Shown: positions 26,227 to 33,922 of the stretch, in pieces
How the letters are laid out: every line of letters begins with the position of its first letter
Position numbering within the stretch: the first letter of the stretch is position 1
Assembly (NCBI RefSeq): GCF_007860075.1
Contig: NZ_SJPP01000001.1
Coordinates: 186,001 to 250,000, forward strand
Source of the DNA: Symmachiella macrocystis
Lineage (GTDB): Bacteria; Planctomycetota; Planctomycetia; Planctomycetales; Planctomycetaceae
Length of the DNA: 64,000 nucleotides
Direction of reading: 5' to 3'
Position numbers and translations under genes: made by a program
Notes under the pieces: generated by a model
The model's database searches: none
Told to the model about the DNA's origin: nothing
The model's input: only the letters and a program-made list of their open reading frames with translations

Positions 26227-28065
26227 TCAAGCAGCCTTGGCTGGCGCGTCTTGCTCCACCGGTTGGGGAGCGGCGAAGCTGGGAACGACAAGTGCATAGG
26301 CATGCAGTTGCGGAATGATCGTATGACTCCAACTGCGCTCGTTTACAACCCAATTCCGGGCGGTTTTTGCCAAACGTTCGCGTAGGGCCGCATCAGAAAT
26401 CAAGCGGCCGCACTTATCGGCCAAATCGCTGGAATCTTCAGCGCGATAGATCAAACCAGTCTCGCCCTCGTCGACCAATTCCCGCAGCGCGGGCAGATCC
26501 GAAACGATCAACGGTTTTTCCATCGCCATAGCCTCAAGCGGCTTGAGCGGTGTCACAAGTTTCGCAACCCGACTCGCGGGGCGACTAATGACAAAGATGT
26601 CGATCAATTCGTAATAAAACTGGACTTCGTCGTGCGAAACCTGACCGGTGAAGACCGCCCGATCGCCGATGCCCAGTTCCTCGGCCAATTCTTTGAGTTC
26701 CTCAATCCCCTTGCCACCGCCAACGACGAGCAAGGTGACGTCATGTCCACGATGGATGACCTCTGCGGCTCCCCGCACAAGCCCATCGACTCCTTCCAAT
26801 GGGCGAATACTACCGATGTAGCCCATTGTGACTTTACTCAGCCGCTGTTTGAATTCAACCACCGATTCGGGAATCTCCCGGACGGTTGCCGCAGAATGTG
26901 ACGCCGGCGTAAACAACGTCGAGTCGACCGCATTGGACGCCACAAACACACGGTGTGGATCCACACCGCGGCTGACAATATCCTGACGTAACTCATCACA
27001 GATACAGGTCACGGCATCGGCGTTTTGCATGGCCCATGTCTCTTCGCGGCGCCACATGCGATAGACATCGCTATCGCGTTCGAAGTTGCCTTGCGCGACG
27101 CCGCTTTCTTCCCAAATCCCGCGGACTTCATACACCACAGGAATATTGACGCGTTTCCCTGCTTTCACAGCCGGGACTCCGCAGAAATAAGGGCTGTGCA
27201 CGTGAATCACGTCCGGTTGGACCTGCTTGCAAAGCCGCACCAATTCCCGCTCAAACATCGCCAGCAACAGTGACTTTTCCTTGTCCTGCAATTTTCGAAT
27301 CAACCGCGTCCGCAACGGCACGCCCTCCGCCTCCGCCGACTCTGGGTCTCGTCGCAGGAGCGACTTCAAAAAACGCCCCGACGACCGGATGAGTTTATAA
27401 CCTTCGCGTCCCACAAACTGTGCTGTTGAGACAAACGGCCGCGACACCAGCCACGTGGCCACCATACCAACGCGCAAAACCATATGTACGGCGGGGAGAA
27501 TGCGTTTGCCGACAAACGGTTCAGTCGCAGTTTCAACAAGTTTAGCGGTAGTCGCCACAACGCGCCGCGCACAGCGAGCCACACGCACCATGTACCGTAA
27601 ACAACGTTTGGAGACACGCTGAACAAAACGTGTGATATGCCGCGTGACTCGCAAACCAGCTTTGCGCTGACGACGCAACATCGGAATTGCCCAATTCACG
27701 ACGTTTTTTGACCAATGCAGGAGCACAAACGGCAGCAACCGCGGATGGCTGAATAGACCTTTATCCTGTGGACTGGCCACTCGATAATAGGGAATCCCCT
27801 CGATCTCTGAATCCTGCGCCGTCCCTTTTAGTCCTGGATAAAAAGGAGAGCTCACCACGCACGGTTCCACGTGTCCGGATTCGGCCTGTGTTTCCACAAT
27901 GTATTTGCTACGCAACGCATAGCCATTGATGTGTGGGATACTGACCGACAAGACGTGCATCACCCGCAGCGGTCGCTTTAACGTCTCGCTGTTTGCAGCG
28001 TCCGCCGCGCGTGGTCCGTTCACTGTGATTGACTTCCCGCCCATCTGACTTCCATTCGTTCCCAT
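26227..28065 (-). CDS. GT4 family glycosyltransferase with long basic insertion
   Basis: 612 residues, against 370-420 for most GT4 enzymes. The N-terminal domain begins at about residue 34 (RVMHVLSVSIPHINGYALRSKYIVE) and continues after the insert with VHSPYFCGVPAVKAGKRVNIPVVYEVRG. The C-terminal donor-binding domain has MGYIGSIRPLEGVDGL, GGGKGIEELK, VFTGQVSHDEV and the E-x7-E motif region LVTPLKPLEAMAMEKPLIVSD. Between the first strands, about residues 105-255, lies an Arg/Lys-rich helical stretch that may bind membrane. It is the last gene of the polysaccharide run and probably adds a sugar to the exported polymer. Confidence 0.88.
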   Translation of the reverse strand: MGTNGSQMGGKSITVNGPRAADAANSETLKRPLRVMHVLSVSIPHINGYALRSKYIVETQAESGHVEPCVVSSPFYPGLKGTAQDSEIEGIPYYRVASPQDKGLFSHPRLLPFVLLHWSKNVVNWAIPMLRRQRKAGLRVTRHITRFVQRVSKRCLRYMVRVARCARRVVATTAKLVETATEPFVGKRILPAVHMVLRVGMVATWLVSRPFVSTAQFVGREGYKLIRSSGRFLKSLLRRDPESAEAEGVPLRTRLIRKLQDKEKSLLLAMFERELVRLCKQVQPDVIHVHSPYFCGVPAVKAGKRVNIPVVYEVRGIWEESGVAQGNFERDSDVYRMWRREETWAMQNADAVTCICDELRQDIVSRGVDPHRVFVASNAVDSTLFTPASHSAATVREIPESVVEFKQRLSKVTMGYIGSIRPLEGVDGLVRGAAEVIHRGHDVTLLVVGGGKGIEELKELAEELGIGDRAVFTGQVSHDEVQFYYELIDIFVISRPASRVAKLVTPLKPLEAMAMEKPLIVSDLPALRELVDEGETGLIYRAEDSSDLADKCGRLISDAALRERLAKTARNWVVNERSWSHTIIPQLHAYALVVPSFAAPQPVEQDAPAKAA

Positions 28066-28108
28066 AACTAGCAGTCATCCTCGCTACGACGCGCTTTTGG
28101 CGATTGTT

Positions 28109-28954
28109 TTATCCAGCTTGTTTGAGTTTCGTGGTGGCCGCCGTACGATTGCCCCCTTGGGATAGAAACTCTTGATAGCGCTCCAAGACGGTATCCACGG
28201 GACCATCCAACTCGACCTGTCCGCGATTCATCCAGATCACCCGCTCACAGCGTTCTTTTAGATAATTCATATTGTGCGAACACAGTAATAAAATCCTGGC
28301 TTCAGCAATCAACGTCACCAAACGTTCTTTACAACGTTCACGAAATGCTCCATCCCCCACACCCATGACTTCGTCCAAAATGAGTACGTCAGGGACAACG
28401 GCCGTCGAGACGGCAAATCCCAACCGAGCCAGCATGCCGGAGGAATAAGTCCGCACCGGTTTATCGATGAAGTTTCCGAGTTCCGTAAATTCGATGATGC
28501 TCGGAATCAATTCTTCCAACTGCTCTGGTTCTAATCCCAACAAGATCCCTGCCATTCGCAGGTTTTCCATGCCGGTCAGTTCCGAATTGAATCCATGCTG
28601 TAGCGCCAACAACGGTGTGATTTTTCCATTGACGGTCACCTGCCCGGTCGTCGGACGATAGATCCCACCCACGACCCGCAACAAAGTCGACTTGCCGGCG
28701 CCATTCGTGCCGACGATGCCCACCGATTCCCCTTGGCCGATATCGAAAGAGACATCCCGCAGCGACCAAAATTCCGAGGTCATCGACGATGCGATTTCGA
28801 CCGGTTGTTTGGCAAACACATTGCGCAACCGTCCCGCAGTCCGCTTGAGCAGACGATTAAAATTTCGATCACGGTGAGCCGTCCGCCCGCAGCGAACGCC
28901 CACATCCTTAAGGTGAATCATCGAAGCGAAAAATCCTTGCTCGCACTCAAACAT
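28109..28954 (-). CDS. Polysaccharide ABC exporter ATPase (Wzt/KpsT type)
   Basis: 281 residues with one nucleotide-binding domain: Walker A VGIVGTNGAGKST, signature TYSSGMLARLGFA, Walker B DVLILDEVMGVGD and H-loop LLLCSHNM. The spacing and the degenerate SSGM signature are those of capsule and O-antigen exporters. It lacks the roughly 150-residue carbohydrate-binding C-terminal domain of E. coli O9a Wzt, so it is closer to KpsT or TagH. The ATG at 28954 overlaps the permease gene by 8 bp. An internal ATG at 28921 (MIHLKDVGV) fits the usual family start better and may be the real one. With the permease it would export the polymer. Confidence 0.9.
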   Translation of the reverse strand: MFECEQGFFASMIHLKDVGVRCGRTAHRDRNFNRLLKRTAGRLRNVFAKQPVEIASSMTSEFWSLRDVSFDIGQGESVGIVGTNGAGKSTLLRVVGGIYRPTTGQVTVNGKITPLLALQHGFNSELTGMENLRMAGILLGLEPEQLEELIPSIIEFTELGNFIDKPVRTYSSGMLARLGFAVSTAVVPDVLILDEVMGVGDGAFRERCKERLVTLIAEARILLLCSHNMNYLKERCERVIWMNRGQVELDGPVDTVLERYQEFLSQGGNRTAATTKLKQAG

Positions 28955-29783
28955 GCATCGGCAGCACGCCGTGCAACCGCCTGACTAAAAACATTGCCAC
29001 TGCCAAAACCACACTTCCCAGCAGTGTGACATAACCCAGCATCCACAAATCCGGCTGGCGACCGTAAATGACAACGTCTCGATAGGCGGTGAACAACGTC
29101 GCAAACGGGTTCAAAATATAGATGTTGTAGATGTAACGGTAATCGGCGGGAATGCGTTCGGAAATCCGATCCAATCCGTACAACGACGGGCTCGCGTAAA
29201 ACCAGATCCGGCTCACCACCTGCCAGGCGTTCGGCGTGTCCTGAATAAAAACCTGACTCACCGCCAAGAGATTGCTCACGCCCAACATAAAAATAAACTG
29301 CACCGCCAATAACAACGGAATCCACAACAGATGCACCGTTGGCGCTACTTGGTAATACAGCATCAAAATGCCCAAGACGATAAACGAACAGGCAAAGCGG
29401 AACGTAGCCGCCATCACCTCCGCCAACGGCAGCGCTAGGTAATTGAAGCGGAAGGATTTCAGCAAATTCTTATTGCCGACAAATGACGCACCGGCTTGAT
29501 TGGTGGCAGCGATAAAGCAAGTCCACGGCAACAGCGCGCACATGATAAACAAGGCATGAAATGGCCGAGCACCACCCGGAAAAGCATACCGGACCATGAA
29601 CACATACGTCGCGCCCATCGCCATCGGTTGCAACAGCCACCACCACAGGCCCAGCCAACGATCGCGGACCCACAGCGTGAGTCGCACCTTGGCCAAATAC
29701 CGCGCCAATCGAAAGCAATTGTTGGGCAACGCCCGCACCGAGGTGCCTGAGTGCGGATCAAATGCAATGATAGATTGCGACAT
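28947..29783 (-). CDS. Polysaccharide ABC exporter permease (Wzm/KpsM, ABC-2 type)
   Basis: 278 residues with the ABC-2 fold: an N-terminal amphipathic segment ending LAKVRLTLWVRDRWLGLWWWLLQP, then six membrane segments with a GLDRISERIPADYRYIYNIYILNPFATLFTAYRDVV stretch before the last ones, typical of Wzm and TagG. ATG at 29783 with AGGGG/GCAGGG upstream. It is translationally coupled by overlap to the ATPase gene. It lies 31 bp after a strong hairpin in the intergenic region that follows the dehydrogenase gene. It should form the channel that moves the lipid-linked polymer across the inner membrane. Confidence 0.9.
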   Translation of the reverse strand: MSQSIIAFDPHSGTSVRALPNNCFRLARYLAKVRLTLWVRDRWLGLWWWLLQPMAMGATYVFMVRYAFPGGARPFHALFIMCALLPWTCFIAATNQAGASFVGNKNLLKSFRFNYLALPLAEVMAATFRFACSFIVLGILMLYYQVAPTVHLLWIPLLLAVQFIFMLGVSNLLAVSQVFIQDTPNAWQVVSRIWFYASPSLYGLDRISERIPADYRYIYNIYILNPFATLFTAYRDVVIYGRQPDLWMLGYVTLLGSVVLAVAMFLVRRLHGVLPMHV

Positions 29784-29814
29784 GCCCTGCCGTTTCCCCT
29801 GAAAATCCGTACTT

Positions 29815-29844
29815 CCATCGCCAATCTGACTCGATTGGCGATGG
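29815..29844 (-). promoter_or_regulatory. Perfect 11-bp hairpin inside the polysaccharide operon
   Basis: CCATCGCCAAT (29815-29825) pairs perfectly with ATTGGCGATGG (29834-29844) around 8 bases. It lies between the dehydrogenase stop and the permease start. No clear T-run follows, so mRNA processing, stabilisation or attenuation are all possible. Confidence 0.5.
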
Positions 29845-29903
29845 CTTATAGTTCAACTTGCAAAATCGAGTCAACGGCGAACCGCTGGCCTCGCAGGCAG
29901 CGT

Positions 29904-31190
29904 CTATCGCCAAATTCCACGCGTATCCACGACCACCTTTTCGTGCAGCACCGCCGGCGAAATCTCGCGAAACTGTTGATGGTCCGTCAATAACACGATC
30001 AACGTTGACCGTTTCAGCACTTCATCCAAGGTGTGTAACGGGAACTCCGAAAACTGATCCTCAGTAATCAGCGGATCGCAGGCCAGAACCTCGCCCGCGT
30101 CGCTGTTCATCAATGCGCGTGTAATATCCAGCGACGGGCTTTCGCGCAGATCGTCGACATCCGACTTGTAGGTCAGTCCCAGACAACCGATCACCGGATT
30201 GGTAAATCGTGCGGAAAGTTTCAAAACCTTGTCGATCACATGCTGCGGCTTGCTCTCGTTGACTTCGCGAGCCGTGCGGATCAAATTCGTCAATTCCGGT
30301 GCGGCATCGACCAAAAACCAAGGATCGACGCTGATACAATGACCGCCCACACCCGGACCCGGGCTGAGGATGTTCACCCGTGGATGGCGGTTTGCCATCT
30401 CGATGATTTCCCACGTATCGACGTCAAAATGATCGCACAAAACCGACAACTCGTTGGCAAACGCGATATTTACATCGCGGAATGAGTTTTCCACCAACTT
30501 GGTCAATTCGGCCGACACCGCTGTCGTCGCCATGACTTCGCCGGTGACGAAGGACTGGTAAAAACTCTTTGTTTTTTGCGTGCAGGCGGGTGTCATGCCG
30601 CCGATGACGCGGTCGTTTTCCACCGCTTCGATCAAAATCCGCCCCGGCAAAACACGTTCCGGACAATGCGCGACGAACACATCTTTGCCGACCACCAAGC
30701 CCTCGGGAACCGCATGCTTGGCAACGACATCTTCGGTTGTCCGCGGAGGACTCGTGGACTCCAGAATGATCAGATTTCCCGGCCGCACGTGCGGTCGAAT
30801 CGCTTTGGACGCCTTTTCGACATACGACAGATCCGGCCGATGATCGCCGGTGAACGGTGTAGGTACACAAATGATAAACACGTCTGCCGGTTGCGGCTCG
30901 CGAATCGCCTTGAGACGATTGTTGGCCACGACGGCTTTGACAAGCACATCGAGATCCGGTTCCTCGATGTGAATTTCGCCGCGATTGATCGTCTCGACGA
31001 CGTCTTCGCGAACATCCACACCGGCGACCTGATACCCTTTGCTGGCCAAAATGCTGGCTGTCGGTAATCCAATGTATCCTAACCCGACCACGCAAACTGA
31101 TGAGGTGGGAAACAACGCCTGTCCTTGTCCGCCGGAACGCGACTCAGAAACGACGTCCGTATCTTTGTGCGATTGCAATTCAGAAGTCAC
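29904..31190 (-). CDS. wecC: Nucleotide-sugar dehydrogenase, probably UDP-ManNAc dehydrogenase (WecC type)
   Basis: 428 residues. The NAD-binding start is VCVVGLGYIGLPTASILASKGY, the middle carries HCPERVLPGRI, and the catalytic cysteine is Cys285 in GPGVGGHCISVDPWFL. The C-terminal UDP-binding domain has GLTYKSDVDDLRESPSLDI. This is the UDP-glucose/GDP-mannose dehydrogenase superfamily; the P-G-R-I and HCISVDPWF patterns and the adjacent 2-epimerase gene point to oxidation of UDP-ManNAc to UDP-ManNAc uronate with two NAD+. UDP-GlcNAc dehydrogenase (WbpA-like) is an alternative. GTG start with GGGAA upstream; 75 bp after the epimerase gene. Confidence 0.88.
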   Translation of the reverse strand: MTSELQSHKDTDVVSESRSGGQGQALFPTSSVCVVGLGYIGLPTASILASKGYQVAGVDVREDVVETINRGEIHIEEPDLDVLVKAVVANNRLKAIREPQPADVFIICVPTPFTGDHRPDLSYVEKASKAIRPHVRPGNLIILESTSPPRTTEDVVAKHAVPEGLVVGKDVFVAHCPERVLPGRILIEAVENDRVIGGMTPACTQKTKSFYQSFVTGEVMATTAVSAELTKLVENSFRDVNIAFANELSVLCDHFDVDTWEIIEMANRHPRVNILSPGPGVGGHCISVDPWFLVDAAPELTNLIRTAREVNESKPQHVIDKVLKLSARFTNPVIGCLGLTYKSDVDDLRESPSLDITRALMNSDAGEVLACDPLITEDQFSEFPLHTLDEVLKRSTLIVLLTDHQQFREISPAVLHEKVVVDTRGIWR

Positions 31191-31265
31191 GAAATTCCCT
31201 CATTCAGTCGGAGGTGTATAAAGTTTTGACACAAGTTGTCGTCAATGGTCGATTGTTATCAGTTC

Positions 31266-32420
31266 TTAACCTGCCCGCCGCAGTGTTTGCGTCGACTGCC
31301 ACGACATGGCCAGCATGCCGTCCACAATCCGCCGCGCAGCCCGGCCGTCGCCATAAGGGTTGTCATCGATCTGTCGCTTGGCATATTCCGCAGCATCGGA
31401 CAGCAGTGTGGAGACACCTTGCGTAATCGCATCGATTGATGTTCCCACCAGTTCGACAGCACCGCTTTCAACGGCCTCGGGACGTTCGGTCGTATCCCGC
31501 ATCACCAACACCGGTTTCTTCAGCGAAGGAGCTTCTTCCTGCACGCCGCCGGAGTCGGTCAAGATGACGGACGAACGATCCATCAGCCACACAAATTCGG
31601 GATACGGCGCCGGTGCCACCAAATGCACATTACTCAGCGCGCCTAACACGCTTTTAACGGGTGCCTGGACGTTGGGGTTTAAGTGCACGGGATAGACGAA
31701 ATCTGTCTCAGGAAAATCAGCCGCCAAGGTTGAAATCGCTTGGCAAATATTTTCAAATCCGCCGCCAAAGTTTTCGCGACGATGTCCGGTGATCAACACC
31801 ATCCGTCGGTCTTGCAAAAATGCGTATTTCTCTTCCCATTGCTCCGAGTTGTTGCGTTCGCGAGCGACGGTCCACAACAGGGCGTCGATGACTGTGTTTC
31901 CACTTACCTGCACGATGTCGGGACGCGTCCCTTCGCTCAGCAGGGCATCGGCGGCACGCTGCGTCGGGGCACAATGCAAATCGGCGACAATCCCCGCTAC
32001 ACGGCGGTTCATCTCTTCCGGCCACGGTGCCTGAAGATCGCCCGTACGCAAACCGGCTTCGACATGCACAAAAGGAATCCGGTGATAAAACGCTGCCAAG
32101 GAGGCCGCCATCACCGTCGTGGTATCGCCCTGGGCGACCACGCAATCAGGATTGTATTTGTTGATCGCATCTTCCAGCCCAGTTAGACACCGCGCTGTTA
32201 AACCCGCCAGTGTTTGATTCGGCCGCATCAATCCCAGATCGAGATCAACTTTGATTTCAAAGTAGTCCGCCACCTGCTGGAGCATTTCCCGATGCTGTCC
32301 GGTGGAACAGACGATGGCATCGATTTCGCGGGGGCGATCCCGACACTCCTTGATTACGGGGCTCATCTTGATGGCTTCGGGACGCGTCCCGACGATAAGC
32401 AATGGGCGAAGACGGTTCAA
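31266..32420 (-). CDS. wecB: UDP-N-acetylglucosamine 2-epimerase (non-hydrolysing, WecB type)
   Basis: 384 residues, the usual length. It starts LLIVGTRPEAIKMSPVIKEC and carries QGDTTTVMAASLAAFY, HVEAGLRTGDLQAPWPEEMNRR, ITGHRRENFG and LTDSGGVQEEAPSLKKPVLVMRDTTERPEAVE, all family blocks. It interconverts UDP-GlcNAc and UDP-ManNAc in the cytoplasm. The start is a TTG at 32420 with GGGAAGGG about 9 bases upstream; an ATG 8 bases before it begins an out-of-frame three-codon frame that stops across the TTG. It heads the five-gene polysaccharide run, feeding the dehydrogenase downstream. Confidence 0.93.
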   Translation of the reverse strand: MNRLRPLLIVGTRPEAIKMSPVIKECRDRPREIDAIVCSTGQHREMLQQVADYFEIKVDLDLGLMRPNQTLAGLTARCLTGLEDAINKYNPDCVVAQGDTTTVMAASLAAFYHRIPFVHVEAGLRTGDLQAPWPEEMNRRVAGIVADLHCAPTQRAADALLSEGTRPDIVQVSGNTVIDALLWTVARERNNSEQWEEKYAFLQDRRMVLITGHRRENFGGGFENICQAISTLAADFPETDFVYPVHLNPNVQAPVKSVLGALSNVHLVAPAPYPEFVWLMDRSSVILTDSGGVQEEAPSLKKPVLVMRDTTERPEAVESGAVELVGTSIDAITQGVSTLLSDAAEYAKRQIDDNPYGDGRAARRIVDGMLAMSWQSTQTLRRAG

Positions 32421-32842
32421 AGAGGCATCCCTTCCCCTTAAGGACCTCGTGCATGAGCACGCGAAATTAGTTTTTTTTGTGGTTTAGAGGCTTCGATCTC
32501 GGCAAACGGCGGTCAATCTCAACCCATCCATGCGTTGAACCGGTCGTCAATCCAAGATAAAGCGGCGGGGAATTTATACCGGTTGTTGAATCAAGGCAAG
32601 GCCAGATTTGAAATAACGATTCCCCGTGTAAAACCACCGAGTAAACCTAAGCGGGATTGACTCAAAACGGGCTCGCTGGCATACTCCGTCGCCGTTTTTT
32701 GCTCAAGTTGTCGGCCGATTAGGACTCTGCGTTGCGGATTGGGTTTGACTATTTGCCAGCCCGCATAAAAGCCTTGTCACCGTGCCACATACCACCCGGT
32801 GCTGCTTGTCAGCGGCATAGCGAACCTCAAGGGGATCTCACA
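32421..32842. other. Divergent promoter region of the polysaccharide locus
   Basis: 422 bp between the epimerase gene (minus) and the methyltransferase gene (plus). It should carry both promoters. No gene or clear operator was seen. The plus-strand gene has AAGGGG about 9 bases before its ATG at 32843. Confidence 0.5.
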
Positions 32843-33916
32843 ATGACAGCTGTGGCCGAGCAACAAACTATCGGGCGGAACTTCAATCCCCAACCAGGCA
32901 TCCGGCAGTTCAATCTCGAACTGTTTCAGCAGCTCAACAAAGAATACAAGGACAAACCGATCATAGCCGCGCCACGGCTGAAGGCCGATTCTTCGCGGTT
33001 TGATGCCGCCCGGTGTTGGGCGGAAAAGCTCGAAAGACGGATCGGCATGCGGGGACAACGCGTTTTGGAAATCGGCTGCGGCCACGGGTACCTTTCGCAC
33101 GTGCTCGCTACGGAATATGGATGCGAGGTCGTCGGGGTCGACATTGAGGTGCGAAGTGCGTGGCAAGATCTCGACTGCGAAAACCTACGGTACGTGAATG
33201 CCGACATCTCTGAGGGACACGATTTTGCTCACGAGTCATTCGACCGTATCGTCTCGCTGGTCGTCTGGGAGCACGTCCAACATCCGTATACCCTCTTGCA
33301 GACCTGCCGTGACCTGCTCGTCGACGGCGGAAAATTCTACCTGCGAGCCAACCTGCACCGCGGCGCGACCGCCTCGCACCGTTACCGCGAAGTGTTTTTC
33401 CCCTGGTCGCACCTGTTGTTCGATGATTCGGTTTTCTACGAATTCTACGAACAGATGGGACAAGAGCCATTAGGTCCAGCTTGGGTCAATACGCTGACCT
33501 ACGCGCAATATCTGCATTACTTCGAGATGTTAGGTTTCTCCGTCATTTGGGAGCACCTCACGCAGCGGCCCCTGGATGAGAATCTCTATGATCGCTTCGA
33601 TGACGTCTTGTCGCGCTATCCCAAGTTTGACCTGACCACGGAGTTTTTCGACGTCATTTTGAATAAACGTCCCCCGACGGAACCTGACACGCCGACCTCG
33701 ACTAAAGAAATCAAACACAACGATGCCTTCTTGCGCGCGACAGCGGAGCGACTGCCGATGTCTCGTCCCATGGACGAAACGACCGCTCAAGAAGTCCTCG
33801 ACCTGCTGAACTCCCCCTTCTATCGTGCCGTTGGTAAGACCTATCGTTTGCTCCGCCATGTCGCTCACACACTTCGCGGCAGCAAACTCTCCGCCAATAC
33901 TCCTCCGAAACATTAA
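32843..33916 (+). CDS. Class I SAM-dependent methyltransferase of the polysaccharide locus
   Basis: 357 residues from the ATG at 32843 (MTAVAEQQ), chosen for its AGGGG site; the frame is open 37 codons further upstream. The Rossmann core has RVLEIGCGHGYLSHVLATEYGCEVVGVDIE (about residues 73-102), NADISEGHDFAHESFDRIVSLVVWEHVQHPYTLL and GGKFYLRANLH, giving SAM motifs I to III of a Methyltransf_11/25-like domain. The C-terminal third is unassigned. The position suggests methylation of a sugar or lipid intermediate of the exported polymer. It is probably co-transcribed with the heparinase-like gene, whose start is 7 bp downstream. Confidence 0.85.
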   Translation: MTAVAEQQTIGRNFNPQPGIRQFNLELFQQLNKEYKDKPIIAAPRLKADSSRFDAARCWAEKLERRIGMRGQRVLEIGCGHGYLSHVLATEYGCEVVGVDIEVRSAWQDLDCENLRYVNADISEGHDFAHESFDRIVSLVVWEHVQHPYTLLQTCRDLLVDGGKFYLRANLHRGATASHRYREVFFPWSHLLFDDSVFYEFYEQMGQEPLGPAWVNTLTYAQYLHYFEMLGFSVIWEHLTQRPLDENLYDRFDDVLSRYPKFDLTTEFFDVILNKRPPTEPDTPTSTKEIKHNDAFLRATAERLPMSRPMDETTAQEVLDLLNSPFYRAVGKTYRLLRHVAHTLRGSKLSANTPPKH

Positions 33917-33922
33917 TAGACG

